Positions 5,487 to 11,942 of a DNA stretch of 14,000 nucleotides are shown here, piece by piece. The notes below the pieces were generated by a model, which ran no database searches, had not been told where the DNA came from, and saw only the letters and a program-made list of their open reading frames with translations. Numbering within the stretch: position 1 is the stretch's first letter; every line of letters begins with the position of its first letter. This stretch comes from Anaerolineae bacterium (lineage in GTDB: Bacteria > Chloroflexota > Anaerolineae > Anaerolineales > Villigracilaceae): contig DQGV01000417.1 in assembly GCA_003524705.1 (NCBI GenBank), positions 1-14,000 of the forward strand. The letters run 5' to 3'. A program made the position numbers and the translations under genes.

Positions 5487-6659
5487 ATGACAACCATACG
5501 CACGCCTGCACGCATCATCCCTCGCGCTTTTCCCGGTATCAAACCGGATGAAGTGCAAGAGATTATTATCAACAGCCAAATCAAAACTTACCCAGCCGAT
5601 ACAGTTCTCTGCAAAGAAGATGCGGTTGAACATACGTTTTATATGATTCTCGAAGGGGATTTTGAAGTTACGAAACTTATCAATAATGCAGAAAAAAGAT
5701 TATTGAAGACTTTATCAGCCGGAGATTTCTTCGGTGAAATGGCATTGATTCATAATGCGCCACGTGCCGCGACAGTTAAGTCCTTGACGAGTGCTGTTGT
5801 TTTGGAATTAGACAAACCCGGCTTCGATCGTGTACTTAAGAAAAGCCCAAGCGTAGCAATGGCGATGGTGGCAGAAATCAGCAATCGCCTGAGACAAAAT
5901 GACGCGCTTGCGATTGAAGACTTAAGACTCCGCGCCTCTGAATTAGCAGACGCATATCAAAAACTTGCTGAACAAGATTTAGCCCGCAGAGAATTTTTAA
6001 CCAGCATTGCACATGAATTACGAACCCCATTAATGGTTGCTAGTGGTTATTTGCACGCCTTAAAAAAAGGGATGCTCTCTGGCGAGCAATTAAATTCAAC
6101 AGTTGAAACTGTCAGCCGTAATGTTGACCAAATTGTGAACCTAACCAATGATATTCTTTTCTTACAAGAAATGGATTTGGTCTTGCCAGATTTTCAAGCG
6201 GTCAACATGGCTAGCATTATTGAAAATGTAATAAAGAAATATGAAGCCAAAGCAAAAGCACGCAGTGTTGCCTTGCGAACAAAAGGAAATATTCATGTTG
6301 CCCCAGTGCAAGGTGATGAGCCTTCGCTTGAAAGGGCTGTCACTGCTTTGGTAGATAACGCTATTAAATTTAGCCCGCCAAATGGTTCTGTTGAAATTCG
6401 TTTAACAGAAGAAGCCAAGCATGTCAAAATCAGTGTGCAAGATTATGGCATCGGCATTGCACCAGAGATTCGCCCGCGTATCTTTGACCGCTTCTTCCAT
6501 ACCGATAAAATTAATGATGATGAAGAACTTTACAGTGGCTTAGGCATTGGACTTTCGATTACACGTCAAGTCATTCAACAACATCGTGGCACCATTGAAG
6601 TTGAAAGCCAACCCGGAAAAGGAAGCACCTTTATTATTTCATTATTGAAATGGCAATAA
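5487..6659 (+). CDS. Soluble histidine kinase with cyclic-nucleotide-binding sensor domain
   Basis: The 390-aa protein joins an N-terminal cyclic-nucleotide-binding (CRP-type) domain to a histidine kinase core. The sensor domain (about 10-135) carries the phosphate-binding cassette GEMALIHNAPRAATV, with Glu84 and Arg93. A helical linker (about 140-165) leads to the HisKA H-box FLTSIAHELRTPL with phospho-acceptor His176. The ATPase domain shows the N-box ALVDNAIKFSPPNG, the G1 box DYGIGI, the F box IFDRFF and the G2 box GLGIGLSI. All catalytic motifs are intact. No membrane segment is present, so it should sense a cytosolic ligand. No response regulator is adjacent. The lipoprotein gene follows after 18 bases and is probably co-transcribed. 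Confidence 0.92.
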   Translation: MTTIRTPARIIPRAFPGIKPDEVQEIIINSQIKTYPADTVLCKEDAVEHTFYMILEGDFEVTKLINNAEKRLLKTLSAGDFFGEMALIHNAPRAATVKSLTSAVVLELDKPGFDRVLKKSPSVAMAMVAEISNRLRQNDALAIEDLRLRASELADAYQKLAEQDLARREFLTSIAHELRTPLMVASGYLHALKKGMLSGEQLNSTVETVSRNVDQIVNLTNDILFLQEMDLVLPDFQAVNMASIIENVIKKYEAKAKARSVALRTKGNIHVAPVQGDEPSLERAVTALVDNAIKFSPPNGSVEIRLTEEAKHVKISVQDYGIGIAPEIRPRIFDRFFHTDKINDDEELYSGLGIGLSITRQVIQQHRGTIEVESQPGKGSTFIISLLKWQ

Positions 6660-6677
6660 TGAAATTTGGAGATTCTC

Positions 6678-7463
6678 ATGTTCAAGCGAAATAAACTATA
6701 TTTTATTTTGATCATTGGTTTAATAACTACTTTTGCCTGTAGCTTAACTAGCCCCTTAGAAAATATTCCCTCAGCAGATTCAAGCATCCCCGAAGAATCA
6801 GAAGCGGTTGTCATCGAAGGCTTGTGTGACAATCCAATTTATCCAGTTAAACAAAATGCTACATGGACATATTTCAATACGGGTGGACCCAGTGGAGATT
6901 TTTCATACACAGATACAATCACTGAAGTTCGCTCAGATGGCTTTACATTGACAACTACTTTTGACAATCTCACTCGCACACAAGAATGGGCTTGTGAAAC
7001 AGGTGGGTTGAAAGCACTTGAATATGGTGGTGGCTCTGCGGCTATCACTACCCAAAGTGCAAATATGGAATTTAACACACTGCAAGTGACTGGTATTAGT
7101 TTGCCAAAAGAAATTGTGCCCGGTATGCAATGGTTATACAGCCTGACACTCGAAGGTACAACCACCATGCCCGACGGTTCACAAACAAATTCAAACGGGA
7201 CATTTTCTGTCACTATGCAAGAGGTGGGAAATGAAACCATCACTGTTCCTGCTGGCACATTTGAAACTATAAAATTTCAATCAACCACCACAATGGATAT
7301 TGTCGGCGAATTTCAAGGCATTCAAGTCCCCATGCAAATTACAGGTTCAACGATTACATGGTTTGCGGCGGGTGTAGGTCAAGTAAAATCAATCAGCAAT
7401 TCAGATTTTGGCGGTACACCGTTTACACTCACCACCGAATTGCAATCATATAATATTCCCTAA
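6678..7463 (+). CDS. Putative lipoprotein of unknown function
   Basis: The 261-aa protein has an N-terminal signal (MFKRNKLYFILIIGLITTFACS) with Cys21 in a degenerate lipobox (T-F-A-C). A short acidic/Ser linker is followed by a beta-rich body of alternating Thr/Ser/Gly strands. It includes YPVKQNATWTYFNTG and VPAGTFETIKF, a pattern of secreted DUF3108-like beta proteins. Two further Cys (in GLCDNP and WACET) could form a disulfide. The start at 6678 is chosen because GGAG (6668-6671) stands six bases before it; a TTG at 6666 is unlikely. It follows the histidine kinase closely and its stop interlocks with that of the convergent NUDIX gene. Function unknown; an outer-face protein is likely. 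Confidence 0.75.
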   Translation: MFKRNKLYFILIIGLITTFACSLTSPLENIPSADSSIPEESEAVVIEGLCDNPIYPVKQNATWTYFNTGGPSGDFSYTDTITEVRSDGFTLTTTFDNLTRTQEWACETGGLKALEYGGGSAAITTQSANMEFNTLQVTGISLPKEIVPGMQWLYSLTLEGTTTMPDGSQTNSNGTFSVTMQEVGNETITVPAGTFETIKFQSTTTMDIVGEFQGIQVPMQITGSTITWFAAGVGQVKSISNSDFGGTPFTLTTELQSYNIP

Positions 7464-7951
7464 GAAAAAATAATTTTCAATGAATCGTTTTCATAAAACG
7501 ACCTTCCAGAAAATGGCGGGTCGTTTTGATTCATAGACTCAATTTTATTTAAGATGATTGGCAAATCTTCTACCACAGGCAGATGAATAAGCGCTTCTTT
7601 CTTAACCCATTCTGCTTTGCCTTCGTTCGACTCTTTGATTTCGCCTTGAGCATTTTCCCCGCAAATGATGAACAAACAGATTCCGATTTCATTCACATCA
7701 ACAATCACAGTGCCACATAACCACAAATCAGCAGTGATGCCTGCTTCTTCAAATAATTCTCTTTTTGCGGCAGTGATGACATCTTCTCCACGTTCTATAT
7801 GACCGCCCAATCCGTTATATTTCCCAGCCCATAATTTTTTAGTCGGCGCACCTTTCATCAATAAATACTCATCCCCGCGGCGGATGAGTATCATCGTGCG
7901 GGGAATGAGCATGTATCTATCGTTTGTTATTTTCTGGTCAGAACTTGGCAT
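7460..7951 (-). CDS. NUDIX hydrolase (MutT/8-oxo-dGTPase-like)
   Basis: The 163-aa protein carries a complete NUDIX box, G50-x5-E56-x7-R64-E-L-x-E68-E69-x-G71-I, the Mg2+ site that hydrolyses nucleoside diphosphates linked to another group. Upstream, TMILIRRGDEYLLMKGAPTKKLWAGKYNGLGG resembles MutT-type 8-oxo-dGTP phosphatases (in part). The substrate cannot be read from the sequence. It lies 11 bases after the aldolase on the same strand, so they are probably co-transcribed, though no ribosome site is clear. Its TAG stop (7460-7462) overlaps the TAA of the plus-strand lipoprotein (7461-7463), a convergent four-base overlap. Confidence 0.9.
   Translation of the reverse strand: MPSSDQKITNDRYMLIPRTMILIRRGDEYLLMKGAPTKKLWAGKYNGLGGHIERGEDVITAAKRELFEEAGITADLWLCGTVIVDVNEIGICLFIICGENAQGEIKESNEGKAEWVKKEALIHLPVVEDLPIILNKIESMNQNDPPFSGRSFYENDSLKIIFS
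7486..7527. repeat. Nested inverted repeats at the convergent gene ends
   Basis: CGTTTT (7486-7491) can pair with AAAACG (7495-7500) across a three-base loop. Alternatively AAAACGACC (7495-7503) can pair with GGTCGTTTT (7519-7527). The structures exclude each other. They lie in the last codons of the NUDIX gene and just past the lipoprotein stop; the second could end the plus-strand transcript with its TTTT. Weak evidence for function. Confidence 0.4.
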
Positions 7952-7962
7952 TCAAAATTGTT

Positions 7963-9381
7963 TTAGTCAGCTAAGTCACTGACATCTTCAGCGGCAACAT
8001 CTTGTTTGACATAATCTTCAAATTTGGGAGCAACTTTTACAGGCTTGATATATTTATCTGTATATTGTTTGGTATCTTTTACACCAAGCAAATTGAACAA
8101 TTTATCAAATTGTGCTTCCCAAGCATTTATTAATTTTGTTTTGTCATCTTCTGGCAAAGCATAAGATTGGGCTTTGAATGGACCAATTGCATTCTTACGA
8201 GTCTTGTAATAGAACTGTTCATCGGTCATGCCGGGTTTGCGTTCGTTTGCAAAATTAGCATCTAACCAAGCATACATTTCTTGTTTGAAATCAGCAGGGA
8301 CATTGTCAAAGAACATGGTGGTGAAATTTGTAGCAAGATGAACTTCAATTGCTTCGTTTTGCACAAACTTGTTAAAGTTTTCTTCAGGCACTGTTGAGGC
8401 ACCATGTTGAACTGTTCCGCCCATGCCATATTCTTTGCGACCAATGCGACTCAAATCACGCAGAACGTCAAAAGCAATGGTCACTTCGGCGAGAGAACCA
8501 TCTGCAAGGACTGTGCCACCATGAGATGTACCTGTCAGCACGCTGATTTTGCTCAAACCTGCTTTATTGGGAGCAATTTCTTTTAGATGCGCGTTGAATC
8601 CGTTCATATAAGCACGTAATTCAAATTCATTTGAATTTGTAGTTCCTACTTCTCCAATTTCACCGCCGATTGAAATCGTAACGCCTGCGGGTTCATTATC
8701 ACGGATGAATTTTGAAAGTTCTGCTGAAAGTTTGCTATTCAATGCTTGTTGTTCTTCTACGGTTGGTAAATGAATATCTACCAATGTAGATGTATCTACA
8801 TCAATGTTGTAAAAACCTGCCGCAATTGATTCTGTACAGAGGTCACGCACGGCTTGTAATTCTGCTTCGGGATTTGTCTGATATTTTTTTGCAGAGACTT
8901 GGAAGTGGTCACCTTGAACAAAGACGGGTCCGACAAATCCTTCGGCGATGGCGGCGGCGAGAATATTGGTCACATATTCGGATGGGCGTTGGGCACTATA
9001 ACTCATTTCAGAACGAGCCAATTCAAAAATAAAAGCGCCGCCGTTAATCTTAAGCGCGGCGCGGAACATAGCCCGTGCGGCATGATACGACAATGCTCTT
9101 AAGTTAAAGGCTGGGGTAGTGAAGGTCATTGGCACTTCTTCACGTCCACGAGCCATGTAAAGGTCGTGAATGGATGCGGGGATGATGCCCATGTCTAAGG
9201 CGGCGCATCGGATGAGGTAGCGAGACCAGCCTGCACTTAAGTCTGAGGCGAGGGCTGAACGTTCAACGAGTTTGCCGACATTTTTTCTGAATTTGTTTGC
9301 GTCTAAAACTTTTACGGTTGTCCCTTCTACTGATACACTGTTTTCAACCAGTGTGAGTAATTCATTGACGTGATTCGACAT
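7963..9381 (-). CDS. Divergent class II (metal-dependent) aldolase, fructose-bisphosphate aldolase family
   Basis: The 472-aa protein has the class II aldolase barrel in the expected order. Landmarks are FVQGDHF (Asp158, zinc ligand His159), NIDVDTSTL (192-200, equal to the usual VMIDGS strand), GGEIGEVG with Glu241, TGTSHGG (His287) and VQHGAST (His326). The final substrate strand reads EVHLATNF (346-353), where the family usually has KVNIATEL or NIDTD. The Asn that contacts the substrate is therefore His. The chain is about 120 residues longer than typical, with extra sequence at both ends. The expected reaction is reversible C3+C3 condensation in glycolysis/gluconeogenesis, but another sugar phosphate is possible. 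AGGAG (9388-9392) supports the start; the NUDIX gene follows. Confidence 0.85.
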   Translation of the reverse strand: MSNHVNELLTLVENSVSVEGTTVKVLDANKFRKNVGKLVERSALASDLSAGWSRYLIRCAALDMGIIPASIHDLYMARGREEVPMTFTTPAFNLRALSYHAARAMFRAALKINGGAFIFELARSEMSYSAQRPSEYVTNILAAAIAEGFVGPVFVQGDHFQVSAKKYQTNPEAELQAVRDLCTESIAAGFYNIDVDTSTLVDIHLPTVEEQQALNSKLSAELSKFIRDNEPAGVTISIGGEIGEVGTTNSNEFELRAYMNGFNAHLKEIAPNKAGLSKISVLTGTSHGGTVLADGSLAEVTIAFDVLRDLSRIGRKEYGMGGTVQHGASTVPEENFNKFVQNEAIEVHLATNFTTMFFDNVPADFKQEMYAWLDANFANERKPGMTDEQFYYKTRKNAIGPFKAQSYALPEDDKTKLINAWEAQFDKLFNLLGVKDTKQYTDKYIKPVKVAPKFEDYVKQDVAAEDVSDLAD

Positions 9382-9412
9382 AACAATCTCCTAATAAAAA
9401 AATGATAATTTG

Positions 9413-9442
9413 ATTATATCGCTGATAGTATAAATAAGTAAA
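9413..9442 (-). promoter_or_regulatory. Promoter of the aldolase-NUDIX unit
   Basis: On the minus strand, TTTACT (9437-9442, four of six) and a perfect TATAAT (9413-9418) are separated by 18 bases. The expected start near 9406 gives a leader of about 25 bases containing AGGAG. It lies close to the divergent promoter at 9454. Confidence 0.65.
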
Positions 9443-9453
9443 CTTTTTAACGA

Positions 9454-9459
9454 TATAAT
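9454..9459 (+). promoter_or_regulatory. Probable -10 box for the 173-aa hypothetical gene
   Basis: A perfect TATAAT lies on the plus strand, without a good -35 at 16-18 bases upstream. The expected start near 9466-9467 gives a leader of about 45 bases that includes AGGAGG. Confidence 0.4.
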
Positions 9460-9510
9460 TACAAGCAACAATTTGAAATATTCAGCGTATATCTTTGGCA
9501 GGAGGCTCCC

Positions 9511-10032
9511 ATGAGCGATTTTTTTGAAAAAGTAAGTAGTCAGGTTGACCCGTTCAAGAAACTGGTTTCATATATTCCCGGTTTCGGCGGATATGTTGAG
9601 CGACAGAATCGCCGCGACGCAGATGCACTCTTGCGCGAAACTGTGGCACGCCGCTTTGAAGAGCAATGGAGTCGCATCTCCAATTTGCAAGCGGAACTCG
9701 TCAGCAATGGCATGATTAAATATGTTGATGATGTAGAAAAAGCCGCGTTAGCATTGCGCACTTTCATTGACAAAATTAAAACAGCGGCACGCGGATATTC
9801 TGGTTTGTTTGATGCGGTCAAAATCAATGAAGCCGAGTTGGAAAAAATTTATCAATTCGATGCCGCCTTTTTTGATTTAGGCGACCAAGTAAAAAGTGGA
9901 ATTGATAATTTAGAAGCCAGCATGAGCGATGAAGAAGCATTGCCCGCCGCGATTCGCAATGTGACCACTTTAGCACGTTTGGCTGTGGAAACATTTGAAC
10001 GCCGTTCTGAAGTTGTGACAGGAAGCAATTAG
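9511..10032 (+). CDS. Conserved helical hypothetical protein
   Basis: The 173-aa soluble protein is rich in charged helical sequence and has no signal peptide or membrane helix. It opens with VDPFKKLVSYIPGFGGYVERQNRRDADALLR (in part), an IPGFxGY-x-RRDAD pattern I recall from hypothetical proteins of Chloroflexota without a known role. The rest reads as long amphipathic helices that could form a bundle (about 40-165). A consensus AGGAGG (9500-9505) five bases before the ATG fixes the start. It is divergent from the aldolase and is separated from the downstream oxidoreductase operon by a palindrome. No function is proposed. Confidence 0.75.
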   Translation: MSDFFEKVSSQVDPFKKLVSYIPGFGGYVERQNRRDADALLRETVARRFEEQWSRISNLQAELVSNGMIKYVDDVEKAALALRTFIDKIKTAARGYSGLFDAVKINEAELEKIYQFDAAFFDLGDQVKSGIDNLEASMSDEEALPAAIRNVTTLARLAVETFERRSEVVTGSN

Positions 10033-10039
10033 ATTTTTT

Positions 10040-10067
10040 GTAGGGGCACGATATATCGTGCCCCTAC
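10040..10067. repeat. Perfect 28-base palindrome (GTAGGGGCAC family)
   Basis: GTAGGGGCACGATA (10040-10053) is followed directly by its exact reverse complement (10054-10067). No U tract follows on the plus strand (GGATAATTTT), so it is not a classical terminator in that direction. It sits eight bases after the stop of the hypothetical gene and ten bases before the ATG of the oxidoreductase operon. GTAGGGGCAC...GTGCCCCTAC palindromes are, from recall, dispersed intergenic repeats in several phyla. Confidence 0.85.
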
Positions 10068-10077
10068 GGATAATTTT

Positions 10078-11511
10078 ATGTGGCATGAATATATCAATGC
10101 AACCTCAACCGATGAGGTGATACACATCCTCGCCGAAAAGCGTGAACGCGCACGCGTGATTGCTGGCGGTACAGATTTGATTCTTGAACTTGAACGTGGT
10201 CTTCGCAAAGGGGTGGATACTTTAATTGATGTAACTCGCATTTCTCAACTGAAAAATATTTATTTAGATGAAGACGATGTCATTCATCTTGGTGCGTTGG
10301 TCACACACAATGACTGCGCGTCTGATTCATTGATTCGCAAACGCGCTTATCCATTATCACGTGCGGCGTGGGAAGTTGGCGCACCACAGATTCGTAATCG
10401 TGGCACGATTGCAGGAAACTTAATCACAGGTTCACCTGCCAACGATACGATAACTCCGTTAATGGCATTAGGTGCGAGTGTTACACTGCTTTCAAAAAAT
10501 GGTGAGAGAACAATTCCACTCAAACAATTTTATACGGGCGTTCGTAAAACAGTCATGCAACCTGATGAAATGCTGGTGGATATTTCTTTCCCCGCTATGA
10601 CAAAATCCCAACGCGGAGCATTTATCAAGTTAGCATTGAGGCGTGCGCAAGCGATTTCTTTGGTGGACGTCGCGCTTCTTCTCGACTTCAAAGCTGATAC
10701 TGTTAAGTCAGCATCTATCACACTTGGGGCAGTGACTCCAATCATTGCACATGCTGAACAAGCAGAAAAGTTTTTGGTCGGCAAAAAATTGACTGACAAA
10801 AATATTTTACAAGCAGCCGAACTTGCAGTGGAATCCGCTGCACCGATTGATGACGTGCGTGGTTCAGCAAGTTATCGCCGCGAAATGGTAAAAGTGACCG
10901 TGAAACGTGGCTTGACCATGATTCGTGATGAAAAGCAAGAATCAGGAATGCCGAAGAAACCAATTTTGTTGGATACACAGAAGGTGGACGATAGACCGCA
11001 GACCATATCTGAGTTTCCAAAATCAGCTATTGAAACGACAATTAATAATAAAAAATATTCAATCAATACAGGTTACGAAAAAACATTATTGCGCTTCTTG
11101 CGTGAAGATGCAAACTTAACAGGAACAAAAGAAGGTTGTGCCGAAGGTGAATGTGGCGCGTGTACTGTTTTCTTAGATGGTCAAGCCGTGATGTCATGTC
11201 TTGTGCCTGCACCAAGAGCACACCATGCCGAAATTATCACAGTGGAAGGTTTAGCTGACCTCACCCCCAACCCCTCTCCTAAAGGAGAAGGGAGATTACA
11301 TCCCGTGCAAGAAAAATTTATTGAACACGCCGCCGTACAATGTGGATACTGTATTCCGGGCTTTATTATGTCTGGAGCAAAATTGTTAGAAGAAAAACCA
11401 AACCCAACCAAAGAAGAAATTGAACAAGCCATCACCGGCAATTTATGCCGTTGTACTGGGTACTATAAAATTGTAGATGCTATTAAAGACGCTAGTAAAA
11501 TGAAAGCATGA
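10078..11511 (+). CDS. FAD-binding subunit fused to a C-terminal [2Fe-2S] subunit of a xanthine/CO dehydrogenase-family enzyme
   Basis: The 477-aa protein joins two subunits of molybdenum hydroxylases. Residues 1-285 match the FAD (medium) subunit: AGGTDLI (29-35), the GAPQIRNRGTIAGNL loop (Arg106-Thr110) and a C-terminal domain ending SYRREMVKVTVKRGL. A linker (about 286-318) leads to the small subunit. Cys354, 359, 362 and 374 bind the plant-ferredoxin-type cluster; Cys422, 425, 457 and 459 (QCGYC..CRC) bind the second. All eight cysteines are present. The FAD-first order is the reverse of bacterial XdhA. Between the clusters, DLTPNPSPKGEGR is encoded by a repeat (see 11260). No clear ribosome site precedes the ATG, but MWHEY is a usual CoxM-type start. 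Substrate not known. Confidence 0.9.
   Translation: MWHEYINATSTDEVIHILAEKRERARVIAGGTDLILELERGLRKGVDTLIDVTRISQLKNIYLDEDDVIHLGALVTHNDCASDSLIRKRAYPLSRAAWEVGAPQIRNRGTIAGNLITGSPANDTITPLMALGASVTLLSKNGERTIPLKQFYTGVRKTVMQPDEMLVDISFPAMTKSQRGAFIKLALRRAQAISLVDVALLLDFKADTVKSASITLGAVTPIIAHAEQAEKFLVGKKLTDKNILQAAELAVESAAPIDDVRGSASYRREMVKVTVKRGLTMIRDEKQESGMPKKPILLDTQKVDDRPQTISEFPKSAIETTINNKKYSINTGYEKTLLRFLREDANLTGTKEGCAEGECGACTVFLDGQAVMSCLVPAPRAHHAEIITVEGLADLTPNPSPKGEGRLHPVQEKFIEHAAVQCGYCIPGFIMSGAKLLEEKPNPTKEEIEQAITGNLCRCTGYYKIVDAIKDASKMKA
11260..11294. repeat. Dispersed GC-rich palindromic repeat inserted in frame in the [2Fe-2S] domain
   Basis: CTCACCCCCAACCCC is followed by TCTCCT (11275-11280), a two-base loop and AGGAGA (11283-11288), then AGGGAG. 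This is the hallmark of a widespread intergenic repeat type, here within coding sequence. It encodes LTPNPSPKGEG on this strand and LPSPLGEGLGVR on the other, both peptides often seen where such repeats are translated. It lies between EGLA and LHPVQ, where relatives have only a few residues, and keeps the frame open. Confidence 0.85.
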
Positions 11512-11518
11512 GGTAATT

Positions 11519-11941
11519 ATGGGCAAGTATCAAAGTTTAGCCAGAAAAAAAGTTAAAGAAAAAAGCCGCGATGTACACGTGGCTTGGCGAGGGATTGGAT
11601 GCTTGATGATGTTAGTCATCCCGGTCATTTCGATTGCGGCAAGTGTGATCACCATTGATTATGGACTCAATAATAATTGGACGATTCCATATCAACTGCT
11701 GGGCTTTCCACGCTACCCTGATTGGTTTTATGCTTCCAGCGGTTTGATGACCATCCTCAGCCCGATTACAAATACAAGACATTTCTATGCCTATGCAGTC
11801 ACCAGCATTTTATACATGATTTTGCTCGGCGGTGTTATGTCTGTTTTGTATGCTTTTGTATATCGCCTTGTCGGACCTCCACGTTATGGTCCATTGGATG
11901 TTCCACCACCTAATGTGAAATTAAAAAAATACAAACGCTAA
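11519..11941 (+). CDS. Small membrane protein between the oxidoreductase subunits
   Basis: The 140-aa protein has a basic N-terminus and two clear membrane segments (about 25-46, GCLMMLVIPVISIAASVITI, and about 92-116). A hydrophobic stretch around 70-83 is shorter. The tail is proline-rich then basic (GPLDVPPPNVKLKKYKR) and probably cytosolic. I do not recognise a family. GAGG (11510-11513), overlapping the preceding TGA stop, lies six bases before the ATG, and the large-subunit ATG follows this stop after one base (TAAcATG). It is therefore embedded in the operon and may be translationally coupled to both neighbours. A membrane tether or electron-transfer partner is a guess from position only. 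Confidence 0.75.
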   Translation: MGKYQSLARKKVKEKSRDVHVAWRGIGCLMMLVIPVISIAASVITIDYGLNNNWTIPYQLLGFPRYPDWFYASSGLMTILSPITNTRHFYAYAVTSILYMILLGGVMSVLYAFVYRLVGPPRYGPLDVPPPNVKLKKYKR

Positions 11942-11942
11942 C

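Noticed and set aside
6839..7258. 139-codon open frame on the minus strand inside the lipoprotein gene
   Set aside because: It is antisense to a gene with a signal peptide and ribosome site, has no ribosome site of its own and its translation resembles no family.
11181..11441. Minus-strand open frame with LPSPLGEGLGVR
   Set aside because: This is the reverse reading of the palindromic repeat inside the [2Fe-2S] domain. The peptide is a known sign of translated repeats, not a gene.
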